A DNA stretch of 12,378 bases from Pseudomonadota bacterium (GTDB lineage: Bacteria > Pseudomonadota > Alphaproteobacteria > Rhizobiales > Rhizobiaceae): assembly GCA_023433855.1 (NCBI GenBank), contig JAEYTV010000520.1, forward strand, positions 1 to 12,378, in the 5' to 3' direction. The position numbers and the translations under genes were made by a program. Under the pieces are notes generated by a model that saw only the letters and a list, made by a program, of their open reading frames with translations, was not told the origin of the DNA and did not search any database. The first letter of the stretch is position 1. The number at the start of each line of letters is the position of its first letter. This document shows positions 1-6,509 of this stretch, one piece after another.

Positions 1-976
1 AAAAGCGACTGCGCCGATTGCCGCGTAGCCAATTGGCCAGTTCGGTCAGATACCACAGCTCCCCAAGAGGCATGCCGAGCTTGAAGATGCAGTGCTCATG
101 GAGCGGAAGATATGCGCAGCAATCGCCTTGGTCGCGACTGGGATTGAGTTCGACTGCGTAATTGTCCGCCGCTATGGCGGCGATCCCGCTATCCGTTATC
201 CATTGGAGCAGTTTGTCGTCACGACCGTCCATGACGGCGCAGGTGCGCAGCGACTCGACCGTAGGCTGACGGTTCATTTCCAGTATCGCCGACGCAAGTC
301 CGGTGTGAAGGCAAAGTATGTCGCCCGCCTCAACCTCGACGTGGTCGATCTCCATGACCCGCATCAGTTCGTCATAGCCCACAAGCACGCGGTCGCGACC
401 GTGGTGATGGGCGAGGTCGATCATGACGCCGCGGCCCTGGATGGGGCGTTCCGCCATTTTTTCGACCCCCAGTGCCAGCGCCGCGAACGTGGAGCGCTCA
501 TCGCTCGCCCCGGCATCCTCGACCTCGGTCGGTCCCATGAAATGAGTATCGGCCCTGAACCCGTTGTAGAACACCACCTCGCGCTCTCCGTCGCCGTCGG
601 CGTCGAACTGCGAGCCGACATGGCCAAGTGCATCCCAATGGGTCGAATACTGGAGATGGAGGATGGCGAGGTCGTCGTTCACGACATCGGTCATGCGCGA
701 ATCTTCCTCGGCCATCCGATACGCGAAATAAGGTTTGCCGCGCCTGATCGTGGGCCGCAGGACCGGCGGCTTGCGGGCGGCGCTCAACACGTTCCCGCCC
801 GGATAATCCAGCGGCAGGCTGAGGCAGAAAGCGAGGCCTTCCTTAACTTCCGCGACGCCCTTGCGCACCACCTCGGGCGAAATGAGGTTCAGCCGCCCCA
901 ACTGGTCGTCGTCGCCGAAATCGCCCCAGTTGGCGCCTCGGGGCCGGTTGCGCCAGCGAAGGTTGCGCATGCTCAT
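1..976 (-). CDS. Cyclase-family hydrolase (kynurenine formamidase-like fold), 3' end cut by window edge
   Basis: The frame is open for 325 codons from an ATG at 976 to the left edge without a stop. It belongs to the cyclase/polyketide cyclase-like metal hydrolase family (PF04199 type), whose best-known member is kynurenine formamidase; members hydrolyse amide or ester bonds using a metal. Family marks seen: GDDDQLGRLN near residues 21-30, the metal-site segment STHWDALGHV at 111-120, a DADGDG loop at 125-130, GRGVMIDLAH at 181-190, DNYAVE at 271-276 and LPLHEHCIFKLG at 290-301, then LGELW before the cut. From memory, relatives continue only about 20 residues further, so little is missing. The first histidine of the classic HxGTHxD motif is Gln109, which I recall as usual in this subfamily. 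GGAGGAA at 981-987 supports the start; a second ATG two codons in is possible. It lies 59 bases after livF, probably in the same transcript. The fold call is firm; the substrate is unknown. Confidence 0.88.
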   Translation of the reverse strand, partial: MSMRNLRWRNRPRGANWGDFGDDDQLGRLNLISPEVVRKGVAEVKEGLAFCLSLPLDYPGGNVLSAARKPPVLRPTIRRGKPYFAYRMAEEDSRMTDVVNDDLAILHLQYSTHWDALGHVGSQFDADGDGEREVVFYNGFRADTHFMGPTEVEDAGASDERSTFAALALGVEKMAERPIQGRGVMIDLAHHHGRDRVLVGYDELMRVMEIDHVEVEAGDILCLHTGLASAILEMNRQPTVESLRTCAVMDGRDDKLLQWITDSGIAAIAADNYAVELNPSRDQGDCCAYLPLHEHCIFKLGMPLGELWYLTELANWLRGNRRSRF

Positions 977-980
977 AATG

Positions 981-987
981 TTCCTCC
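981..987 (-). promoter_or_regulatory. Ribosome binding site of the cyclase-family gene
   Basis: GGAGGAA on the minus strand lies 4 bases before the ATG at 976. It is a near-perfect Shine-Dalgarno sequence and decides the start codon. The 59-base spacer between livF and this gene (977-1035) shows no clear promoter, so translation from the livF transcript is the simplest reading. Confidence 0.7.
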
Positions 988-1035
988 GGCGATCCGTACC
1001 GAACGGTCGCGTCGCGACACGACTTGCCGCTGATT

Positions 1036-1740
1036 TTAGAAGGTGCCGAGATAGGCGTCGATGATGTCTTGCCGCGCCTTCAGCTCTTGGGAAGTGCCGG
1101 CGAGTTGGACTTCGCCGACACTGAGTACGACGCAACGCTCGGCGAAATCCATCGCGAGTTCGGCGTTCTGTTCGACCAGGAGCACGGTCTGGCCCGCGGC
1201 GCGCAGCTTTGCGAGGAGCTCGAACACCGCATCCACGATCTGGGGCGCCAGTCCCATCGACGGCTCGTCCAGCATCAACAGCTTCGGCTGGCCGATGATC
1301 GCCCGCCCGATGGCGAGCATCTGTTGTTCACCACCCGACAGGCTTCCAGCCTGCTGCGCGCGCCGTTCCTTGAGTTTGGGCAAAATGCCATAGGTGAAGT
1401 CGAGACCCTCCGCTACCGACAGCGTGCCGAGGCGCTGGCGGCCGAGCAGGAGATTGTCCTCCACCGTCAGCGGTCCAAAGATATGGCGGCCTTCGGGCAC
1501 ATGAGCGATGCCCAGACGTGCGATTGCGTGCGGCCGCATCCTCGTGATGTCGGTGCCTGCAAAGGAAATCTTGCCGGCAGACACCGGTGCAAGCCCCGAG
1601 ATCGCACGAAGCGTCGACGATTTGCCCGCTCCGTTGGGGCCGATCAGGGCGACGCACTCGCCCGCAGCAAGGTCGAGGGAGATGTCGCGGACCGCCGCAA
1701 TTCCCTCATACCTGACTTCGAGGTTCTCCACCTTGAGCAT
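1036..1740 (-). CDS. livF: Branched-chain amino acid-type ABC transporter ATP-binding protein LivF
   Basis: A 234-residue cytoplasmic ATPase that powers the Liv-type importer together with LivG. Seen: Walker A GPNGAGKS at 34-41, the LivF-type VPEGRHIF segment at 81-88, ABC signature LSGGEQQ at 134-140, Walker B LLMLDEP at 154-160 with catalytic Glu159, and VEQN at 189-192. In that last motif the usual H-loop histidine is Gln, as is normal for LivF. It ends in the family-typical DAYLG segment. Length is normal and the protein is complete. The ATG at 1740 overlaps the livG stop by one base (TGATG), so the two are probably translationally coupled; GGGAGG lies at 1752-1757. Family assignment is very secure. 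Branched-chain amino acids are only one option, since this family also moves amides, urea and aromatic or other carboxylates. Confidence 0.95.
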   Translation of the reverse strand: MLKVENLEVRYEGIAAVRDISLDLAAGECVALIGPNGAGKSSTLRAISGLAPVSAGKISFAGTDITRMRPHAIARLGIAHVPEGRHIFGPLTVEDNLLLGRQRLGTLSVAEGLDFTYGILPKLKERRAQQAGSLSGGEQQMLAIGRAIIGQPKLLMLDEPSMGLAPQIVDAVFELLAKLRAAGQTVLLVEQNAELAMDFAERCVVLSVGEVQLAGTSQELKARQDIIDAYLGTF

Positions 1741-2501
1741 CAGTGGCCGCGCCTCCCGAGATAGGCCGTGATGACACGCTCGTCGCTGCGTATCTCTTCC
1801 GGCGTGCCAACGCTCAGCAACTGACCGTGGTCGAGCACGGCGACCTGTTCGGCGAGCTTCATCACAAAACGGACGTTGTGCTCGATCAGCACGACGGTGA
1901 TTCCACGCGGCGGCAATCCGCGTATCAAATCCGCGAGACCATCCACCTCGCGCGAATTGAGCCCTGAAGCGGATTCGTCCAGCAAGAGAAGGTTGGGCTG
2001 CGAGGCCAACGCCCGAACGATCTCCAGAAGCCGGACCTTGCCGAGCGGCAACGCCTTTGCCGGTTGACGAAGCTGGTCCCCCAGTCCCGCCTTCACCAGT
2101 TCCTCTTCGGCCCGCAGACGCGCGGCGCGCTCGGTGGCTGCCGCGCCTCCAAGACCGAGGACCTGCCCGAACAGTCCGCCGCTTATGTGCCGATACGCGC
2201 CGACGAGCGCGTTTTCCAACACCGTCAGGTCGTGAGAAATTTCGGGAAGCTGGAAGGTCCTTCCGATTCCCTTCGACGCAACCTTGTAGGCGGGCAAGCC
2301 GGAGATGATCTCACCGTCGAGACGCACCTCGCCTTGCGTGGGAGCCTGAAATCCCGAGATGACGTTGAAAAGCGTCGTCTTGCCGGCCCCGTTCGGCCCG
2401 ATAACCGCGCTGACCGAACCCTTCGGGATGCTGAAGCTGATGTCGCGATTGGCCCAAAGGCCGCCGAACCGAACGCCCACATTCTCGATGTCCAGCGTCA
2501 T
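1740..2501 (-). CDS. livG: Branched-chain amino acid-type ABC transporter ATP-binding protein LivG
   Basis: A 253-residue ATPase, partner of LivF. Seen: Walker A GPNGAGKT at 35-42, Q-loop RTFQ at 81-84, an ABC signature reduced to LPLGK at 151-155, Walker B LLLLDES at 171-177 with catalytic Glu176, and H-loop His208 in LIEHN. LP-G signatures are common in LivG; Ser177 replaces the more usual Pro of DEP. The frame stays open upstream to 2657, but I chose the ATG at 2501 because it forms an ATGA overlap with the livM stop, the protein then starts MTLDIENV like its relatives, and the 52 extra residues look unlike any LivG N-terminus. It sits between livM and livF in a standard livHMGF order. Confidence 0.94.
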   Translation of the reverse strand: MTLDIENVGVRFGGLWANRDISFSIPKGSVSAVIGPNGAGKTTLFNVISGFQAPTQGEVRLDGEIISGLPAYKVASKGIGRTFQLPEISHDLTVLENALVGAYRHISGGLFGQVLGLGGAAATERAARLRAEEELVKAGLGDQLRQPAKALPLGKVRLLEIVRALASQPNLLLLDESASGLNSREVDGLADLIRGLPPRGITVVLIEHNVRFVMKLAEQVAVLDHGQLLSVGTPEEIRSDERVITAYLGRRGH

Positions 2502-3460
2502 GCAGCATTGTCCTGCAGCACTCGCGGCGACCGGCGTCGCCACCTCTCGGCGACACGCCGTACGATACCCACCAGGCCGTCCGGCTCGAAGGTCAGCAGC
2601 AAAACGACGACCGCCCCGAAAACGATGCCATAGGCATTCTGCAGCTGGTGGAGCCATTCCGGCAGGAACGTCAGCAGTATCGCGCCGACAGCGCCGCCCC
2701 AGAGCGACCCCACGCCTCCGACCACAAGCGCCAAGAGCAAGTTGATCGACGTATCGATGGTGAAGGTCTCGGGGCTGATGTAGCCGACGTAATGCGCGTA
2801 AAGGCCACCGGCAAAGCCGGACATTCCGGCGGAGAGCGCGAAAACCTGTGTTTTCAGACGCGAGACGTCGATGCCGACCGAACTGGCGGCGGCTTCGGAT
2901 TCACGGGTCGTGCGCATGGCGCGCCCGTAGTTGGTTGCGACCAAGCGATGGGCGAACGCAAGAATTGCCAGCGCGCAGAAAGCAACGAAATAGAACATCG
3001 ACCGGGGCGTGTCGAAGGCGAACGTTCCGATGGTAAGCGGTGGAATGCCGGCGATGCCGGTATAGCCTCCGGTCAGGCTCTCCCACTCGACAAACACCGT
3101 GTGCAGGATCAGGCCCAGTCCCGCCGTGACCATCGCGAGATAATAGCCCTTCAGCCGTAGGATCGGCCGTCCGATGACATAGGCCAGGATGGCTGGCGCG
3201 ATCGCGGCCGCGACTAGGCCCAAGATGGGCGGCACGCCCAACCGGATTGCGGCCAGGCTGGAGACATAGGCTCCGATGCCGTAGAATCCGGCCTGCCCCA
3301 ACGAGATCTGTCCGGCAAAGCCGAAGAGCAACGACAATCCGACGGCCTGGATCAAGGTGATGGAGGCGAACACCATAAGGCTGACGGTCGACTCCGCGCT
3401 GACGACTGCCGGCAAAAGGAGCCAGGCCAGGATGGTGATCGCGACGATCCAACGCTGCAT
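2498..3460 (-). CDS. livM: Branched-chain amino acid-type ABC transporter permease LivM
   Basis: A 320-residue inner-membrane permease, one of two that form the channel of the Liv-type importer. It is strongly hydrophobic, with about 8-10 probable membrane helices. The LivM mark GLSLLFGFAGQISLGQAGFY is at 41-60. The cytoplasmic coupling segment (GRAMRTTRESEAAASSVGID, 179-198) is where the ATPases dock. FEPDGLVG near 291-298 is the usual end of the last helix, followed by a short Arg-rich tail. The start ATG at 3460 lies 12 bases after livH; its Shine-Dalgarno AAGGAG (3469-3474) overlaps the livH TAA, which points to coupled translation. Complete and of normal length. Confidence 0.94.
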   Translation of the reverse strand: MQRWIVAITILAWLLLPAVVSAESTVSLMVFASITLIQAVGLSLLFGFAGQISLGQAGFYGIGAYVSSLAAIRLGVPPILGLVAAAIAPAILAYVIGRPILRLKGYYLAMVTAGLGLILHTVFVEWESLTGGYTGIAGIPPLTIGTFAFDTPRSMFYFVAFCALAILAFAHRLVATNYGRAMRTTRESEAAASSVGIDVSRLKTQVFALSAGMSGFAGGLYAHYVGYISPETFTIDTSINLLLALVVGGVGSLWGGAVGAILLTFLPEWLHQLQNAYGIVFGAVVVLLLTFEPDGLVGIVRRVAERWRRRSPRVLQDNAA

Positions 3461-3472
3461 GACGGCGGCTCC

Positions 3473-4366
3473 TTACAACGTCGCGGTATGCCGCCGCTCC
3501 GCCCTGCCTCCAAGCAGGCCGGAGGGCTTGATGACAAGAACGAGAATGAGCACGAGGAGCGCGATCGAGTCCTTCCATCCGGAAGGCAGAACCGCCACCG
3601 AGCCCGCCTCGATCAGACCAAGTGCCAGGCCGCCCACGATCGCCGAACTGCTTCGGCCGAAGCCGCCCAGCGCCGATGCGGCGAAGCCTTTCAAGGCAAG
3701 CATGAAACCCTGGTCGTAAGTCGCGTTGCTGAGAGGCGTGATCAGCACTCCGGCAAGAGCGCCGAGCGCACCGGACAGGATGAAGCTGATCCGCACCATT
3801 TTCCTGACATCGATCCCCATGAGGTATGCGGCGTCGCGATCGATGGCGCAGGCGAGCATCTCACGACCAAGCGCCGAGCGGCTGAAGAAAACCCCGAGCC
3901 CCACCATGACGACGGCAGCCGTTCCGACGACCCAGAGGGCCTGCAGTTGCACCACGGCGCCGAAGATACGAAGCGGCGGACCGGCGGTGAACGGATCGAA
4001 ATAGAGCGGATTCGGGCCGACCCAGAGCAGTGTCGCGGTCTTGATCACCACTGAGACGCCGAGCGTGATCATCACGATCGTCATGACGCTACCGCGCCGG
4101 ACGCGCGACACCGCACCGAAGTCGATCAATGCCCCGAGCATTCCCACAGCCGCAATCGTGCCGAGCACCGCCAGCCAGACCGGCAGATGCCATTGACCGA
4201 TCGCGATGCAGGCCAGGATGCCGCCCAGCATGACAAATTCGCCCTGTGCGAAATTGATGACGTCGGTGGCGTTGAAGATCAGATTGAAGCCCAATCCCAC
4301 CAACGCATAGATTGCACCGACAGTCAGTCCGGTGACGGCGAACTGCAGAAGTTGAGCAGCATCCAT
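3473..4366 (-). CDS. livH: Branched-chain amino acid-type ABC transporter permease LivH
   Basis: A 297-residue inner-membrane permease, partner of LivM. Seen: an N-terminal helix GLTVGAIYALVGLGFNLIF (13-31), the LivH mark NATDVINFAQGEFVMLGG (32-49), the coupling segment with GREMLACAIDRDAAYLMGID (167-186), and the family end IKPSGLLG (279-286). About eight hydrophobic segments are visible. The ATG at 4366 has a modest GGAG at 4375-4378. Only 17 bases separate it from the binding-protein stop, with no room for a terminator or attenuator. Complete, normal length; substrate not deducible. Confidence 0.94.
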   Translation of the reverse strand: MDAAQLLQFAVTGLTVGAIYALVGLGFNLIFNATDVINFAQGEFVMLGGILACIAIGQWHLPVWLAVLGTIAAVGMLGALIDFGAVSRVRRGSVMTIVMITLGVSVVIKTATLLWVGPNPLYFDPFTAGPPLRIFGAVVQLQALWVVGTAAVVMVGLGVFFSRSALGREMLACAIDRDAAYLMGIDVRKMVRISFILSGALGALAGVLITPLSNATYDQGFMLALKGFAASALGGFGRSSSAIVGGLALGLIEAGSVAVLPSGWKDSIALLVLILVLVIKPSGLLGGRAERRHTATL

Positions 4367-4383
4367 GACCCAGGCTCCGTATT

Positions 4384-5523
4384 TTAAAGTCCGTGCTGAA
4401 CGCCGACCATCCGGCCGTCTTTCACCTGCACGATCCAGACGGAGTCCACGCCCAGTCCTTCATGGCTGTCGGCCGTGTAGGTGTAGGTGCCAGCCGCAAG
4501 TTGGTGCTTCGATATCTTCTCGAAACCCTGGACCATCTGCGTGCGGTCGCCGCCGGTGTTTTCGATCGCCTTGGCGACAAGGTGCAGCGCATCCCACCCG
4601 ATGGTGTCGTAGATCGTCAGCTGGTAGTCAGCGCCATTCTTGTCCTGATAGATCTTGGCAAGGTCCGCCTGACCCTCCGTGATCTTATCGGGAGCGGTCA
4701 GCGTCACCATGTAGATGCCCTCGGCCGCAGCGCCTGCGCCCTCGATGATGGCGGCAGCCGCCACGCCCTGCGCGCCGATAATGGGAGCCGTGTTGCCGAG
4801 TTGCGAGGCATTTCGCAACGCGATCGACATCGTGGAGCCGGAACCCCACAGGATGACCGCGTCGGGCTTCGCCGAGAGCAGCTTCGTCCATTCAGCCGTC
4901 GTGTCGGTGGCGCCGTAGTTTATCTTCTCTGCCGCCACTATCGGTATGTTCATCTCCTGCGCCTCTTCCTGAAGTGCTGCATACGCATCACTTCCGTAGG
5001 CGTCCGACGTATAGAGAACGGCGACATTCTTTGCTTGCAGCTTGTCGCGGGCAAAGATCATCGCGGCGCGTGTGTTGTCGGCGTCGCTGGTCTGGCAGCG
5101 AAAGATGTAGGGATTGTCCAGCTTGGTGATCGAGATCGTATTGTTGAACGCGCAGATCGGCACCTGCGCCTGCTTGAGGATGGGCGCAATCGCCAGCGTA
5201 TTGCTTCCCTGGTTGGGACCGATGATCGCGTAGACGCCATCCTCGACCAGCCGCCTGACATTCTGCACGGCTATGTCGGGCTTGCTCTGATCATCGCGAA
5301 TTACCAATTCGATCTGGCGGCCGTTGATGCCACCCTTGTCGTTAATCGCGGTGGCCGCCGCCTTGATGCTCTCGACCACCGGAATGCCCAGCGAGCTGGC
5401 CGCGCCGGAAAGCGGCTCGGACACACCTATCTTGTATGCTTCCTGCGCCTGCGTCGACGCGGCCGAAAAACCCAGGAGACCGACCGCGAGGGCGATCGAC
5501 CCCAAAACCTCTCTGCGTACCAT
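4384..5523 (-). CDS. Periplasmic substrate-binding protein of the Liv-type ABC importer
   Basis: A 379-residue type I periplasmic binding protein of the Leu/Ile/Val family (Peripla_BP_6). Residues 1-26 form a signal peptide: MVRRE, a hydrophobic core, then TQA with probable cleavage before QEAY. The mature protein opens YKIGVSEPLSG (30-40), the usual first strand and ligand loop, followed by GGINGRQIELVIRDDQS (64-80) and IIGPNQGSNTLAIAPIL (100-116), all classical for this family. Cys124 and Cys143 are the only cysteines and could form a periplasmic disulfide. A GGAGGAGA Shine-Dalgarno (5527-5534) fixes the ATG at 5523. It is the first transport gene of the block, so its ligand defines what the importer takes up. 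The pocket does not identify it: amino acid, amide or carboxylate are all possible. Confidence 0.92.
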   Translation of the reverse strand: MVRREVLGSIALAVGLLGFSAASTQAQEAYKIGVSEPLSGAASSLGIPVVESIKAAATAINDKGGINGRQIELVIRDDQSKPDIAVQNVRRLVEDGVYAIIGPNQGSNTLAIAPILKQAQVPICAFNNTISITKLDNPYIFRCQTSDADNTRAAMIFARDKLQAKNVAVLYTSDAYGSDAYAALQEEAQEMNIPIVAAEKINYGATDTTAEWTKLLSAKPDAVILWGSGSTMSIALRNASQLGNTAPIIGAQGVAAAAIIEGAGAAAEGIYMVTLTAPDKITEGQADLAKIYQDKNGADYQLTIYDTIGWDALHLVAKAIENTGGDRTQMVQGFEKISKHQLAAGTYTYTADSHEGLGVDSVWIVQVKDGRMVGVQHGL

Positions 5524-5526
5524 TTC

Positions 5527-5534
5527 TCTCCTCC
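5527..5534 (-). promoter_or_regulatory. Ribosome binding site of the binding-protein gene
   Basis: GGAGGAGA on the minus strand lies just before the ATG at 5523. It is one of the strongest Shine-Dalgarno sequences in the window, which suits a binding protein that must outnumber its permeases. The 78-base spacer upstream (5524-5601) shows no convincing promoter or terminator. Confidence 0.65.
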
Positions 5535-5601
5535 ATCCATCTCCGGCTTGCCCGCCGTCAGGGTTCGCCGCCGCTTGAGCACCGACGGCAGTGCAGCCTC
5601 C

Positions 5602-6360
5602 TCAAGCCGCGCGTGCCCCTCGAACGATTTCACCGAGCGCCTGCGTGAATATGAGGGTGCTCGAAAAGACCGATACGGGAAATCCGCGCTTCGCCAGTTC
5701 GGCAATTTCGCCCGGATTGCGCGCGAAGGTAGAAGGGGTCGAGCCCGCGGCCGAAATTTCCTTGACCGCCTTGTCGATCGCCGCCACCACCTCCGGATGG
5801 CCGGGATTGCCCGGATGCCCGAGCGAAATCGAAAGATCCGCCGGCCCTATGAAGACGCCATCCACATTCGTGGTGGCCGCAATGGCGGACACGTGTTCCA
5901 GCGCCCTCGCATCTTCTATCTGCACCAGGACCAGAGTGTTCTCATGCGCATTTTTCAGGTGGTCCGCGATGGTCACACGCCCATGGCGCCCTGCCCTCGC
6001 GGTTGTCGCCAGCCCGCGAATGCCGTGCGGCGGATAGTGGGCGGCGGTCGCGATCGAGGCTGCCTCCTGCGGCGTGCAGACGTGGGGCACCAGAATGCCT
6101 GAGGCACCCGCATCGAGCGCCCGCAGGATTTCGCCCTGCGTCATGCCGACTGTCCGCACCAGCGCCGGCACGCCCGCCGCTTCCGCCGCGCGCAGTTGGT
6201 TCTCCAGCGTTTCCGCTGTCGCAGCGCCATGCTCGGTGTCGAGAATGACGAAGTCAAAGCCCGCATATGCGACCATCTCGGTCACCGCCGCTGAAGGCAG
6301 CATAACAAAACAGCCGATCAGACTTTCGCCCGCGCGCATTCTCGCCTTCAAACTTGCCAA
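5602..6360 (-). CDS. HpcH/HpaI-family class II aldolase (2-oxo acid aldolase)
   Basis: A cytoplasmic metal-dependent aldolase, 252 residues from the start chosen here. The family cleaves 4-hydroxy-2-oxo acids to pyruvate (or a related oxo acid) plus an aldehyde, as in homoprotocatechuate breakdown. Seen: FDFVILDTEHG with the proposed catalytic base His44; Arg69 in ALVRT, which binds the oxo acid; GILVPHV (88-94); YPPHGIRG (109-116); metal ligands Glu149 in LVQIED and Asp175 in FIGPADLS. Spacing matches what I recall of E. coli HpaI (His45, Arg70, Glu149, Asp175), so it should be active. The frame reaches a TTG at 6372, but GGAGG (6366-6370) sits inside that extension and points to the TTG at 6360; ATG at 6339 is a third choice. 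It is first in the block, ahead of the transport genes, so the aldolase is probably co-induced with uptake. CitE-like lyase is less likely given the DTEHG motif. Confidence 0.9.
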   Translation of the reverse strand: MASLKARMRAGESLIGCFVMLPSAAVTEMVAYAGFDFVILDTEHGAATAETLENQLRAAEAAGVPALVRTVGMTQGEILRALDAGASGILVPHVCTPQEAASIATAAHYPPHGIRGLATTARAGRHGRVTIADHLKNAHENTLVLVQIEDARALEHVSAIAATTNVDGVFIGPADLSISLGHPGNPGHPEVVAAIDKAVKEISAAGSTPSTFARNPGEIAELAKRGFPVSVFSSTLIFTQALGEIVRGARAA

Positions 6361-6365
6361 ATCGT

Positions 6366-6370
6366 CCTCC
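6366..6370 (-). promoter_or_regulatory. Ribosome binding site that selects the TTG start of the aldolase
   Basis: GGAGG on the minus strand, 5 bases before the TTG at 6360. No such sequence precedes the upstream in-frame TTG at 6372, so the shorter form beginning MASLKARMRAG is preferred. This also fits the usual N-terminal length of HpaI proteins. Confidence 0.55.
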
Positions 6371-6422
6371 AATGAATTTTCGTTGCGCGGCGCCCCGCTC
6401 GCCGACTCGATGTACTGCGATC

Positions 6423-6432
6423 TGTGATCACA
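6423..6432. promoter_or_regulatory. Perfect palindrome TGTGATCACA, candidate operator
   Basis: TGTGATCACA is a perfect 10-base palindrome in the divergent gap. Its halves resemble CRP half-sites but without the 6-base spacer, so CRP is unlikely; short TGT/ACA palindromes are more like operators of GntR-type repressors. It lies just upstream of the plus-strand -35 candidate and about where minus-strand transcription would start, well placed to control both sides. No regulator gene is in the window, so the binding protein is unknown. Confidence 0.45.
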
Positions 6433-6434
6433 TT

Positions 6435-6466
6435 TTTATATTGAGTCAGGTCGAGTAATTTGTCTA
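6435..6466 (-). promoter_or_regulatory. Candidate promoter for the aldolase-transport block
   Basis: On the minus strand TAGACA (6461-6466, five of six matches to the -35 consensus) is followed by CAATAT after 17 bases or by TATAAA (6435-6440) after 20 bases. The better -10 hexamer has the poorer spacing, so the assignment is tentative. Transcription would start in or near the palindrome at 6423-6432. Confidence 0.3.
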
Positions 6467-6470
6467 GATT
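6441..6470 (+). promoter_or_regulatory. Candidate sigma-70-type promoter for the SDR gene
   Basis: TTGAGT (6441-6446) and TAGATT (6465-6470) are separated by 18 bases. Each matches the consensus hexamers at four of six positions. The -10 lies about 40 bases before the SDR ATG. Prediction by eye only. Confidence 0.35.
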
Positions 6471-6509
6471 GATTCTCATCAGAAGGGACGCAAATCCGGA
6501 AAGGGCGGC

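Larger units (their letters stand above)
6373..6509. promoter_or_regulatory. Divergent promoter region between the aldolase-transport block and the SDR gene
   Basis: This 137-base gap is the only intergenic space that drives genes in both directions. Its middle part (6421-6480) is visibly more AT-rich than the flanking genes. It holds a perfect palindrome at 6423-6432 and candidate -35/-10 pairs on both strands that overlap each other at 6461-6470. No small open reading frame or RNA gene was seen in it. Role is inferred from position and composition. Confidence 0.6.

Noticed and set aside
1006..1018. Palindrome GTCGCGTCGCGAC in the livF-cyclase spacer
   Set aside because: The arms are perfect, but it is simple GC-rich repeat-like sequence with no loop and no promoter nearby; too weak to call an operator or terminator.
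92..1033. Plus-strand open frame of 313 codons near the left edge
   Set aside because: The minus strand here encodes a cyclase-family protein matching family motifs along its whole length with a strong ribosome site; the plus frame is its antisense.
2502..2657. 52-residue N-terminal extension of LivG
   Set aside because: It overlaps livM, looks unlike LivG N-termini, and the ATG at 2501 forms a clean ATGA overlap giving normal length.
5554..5589. Inverted repeat GCCGTC/GACGGC between the aldolase and the binding protein
   Set aside because: Only 6 base pairs with a 24-base loop and no T-run; it could arise by chance and would not make a good terminator.
4393..6102. Long plus-strand open frame of 569 codons opposite the binding-protein and aldolase genes
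   Set aside because: Its product has no recognisable motif, it spans two well-recognised minus-strand genes and their spacer, and long antisense frames are expected in GC-rich coding DNA.
5602..6360. Citrate-lyase beta/citramalyl-CoA lyase (CitE type), as in an itaconate pathway with MaoC and CoA-transferase
   Set aside because: The DTEHG motif and the His/Arg/Glu/Asp spacing fit HpaI-type aldolases, and the CoA-transferases here are family I fused enzymes; nothing specific points to itaconate.
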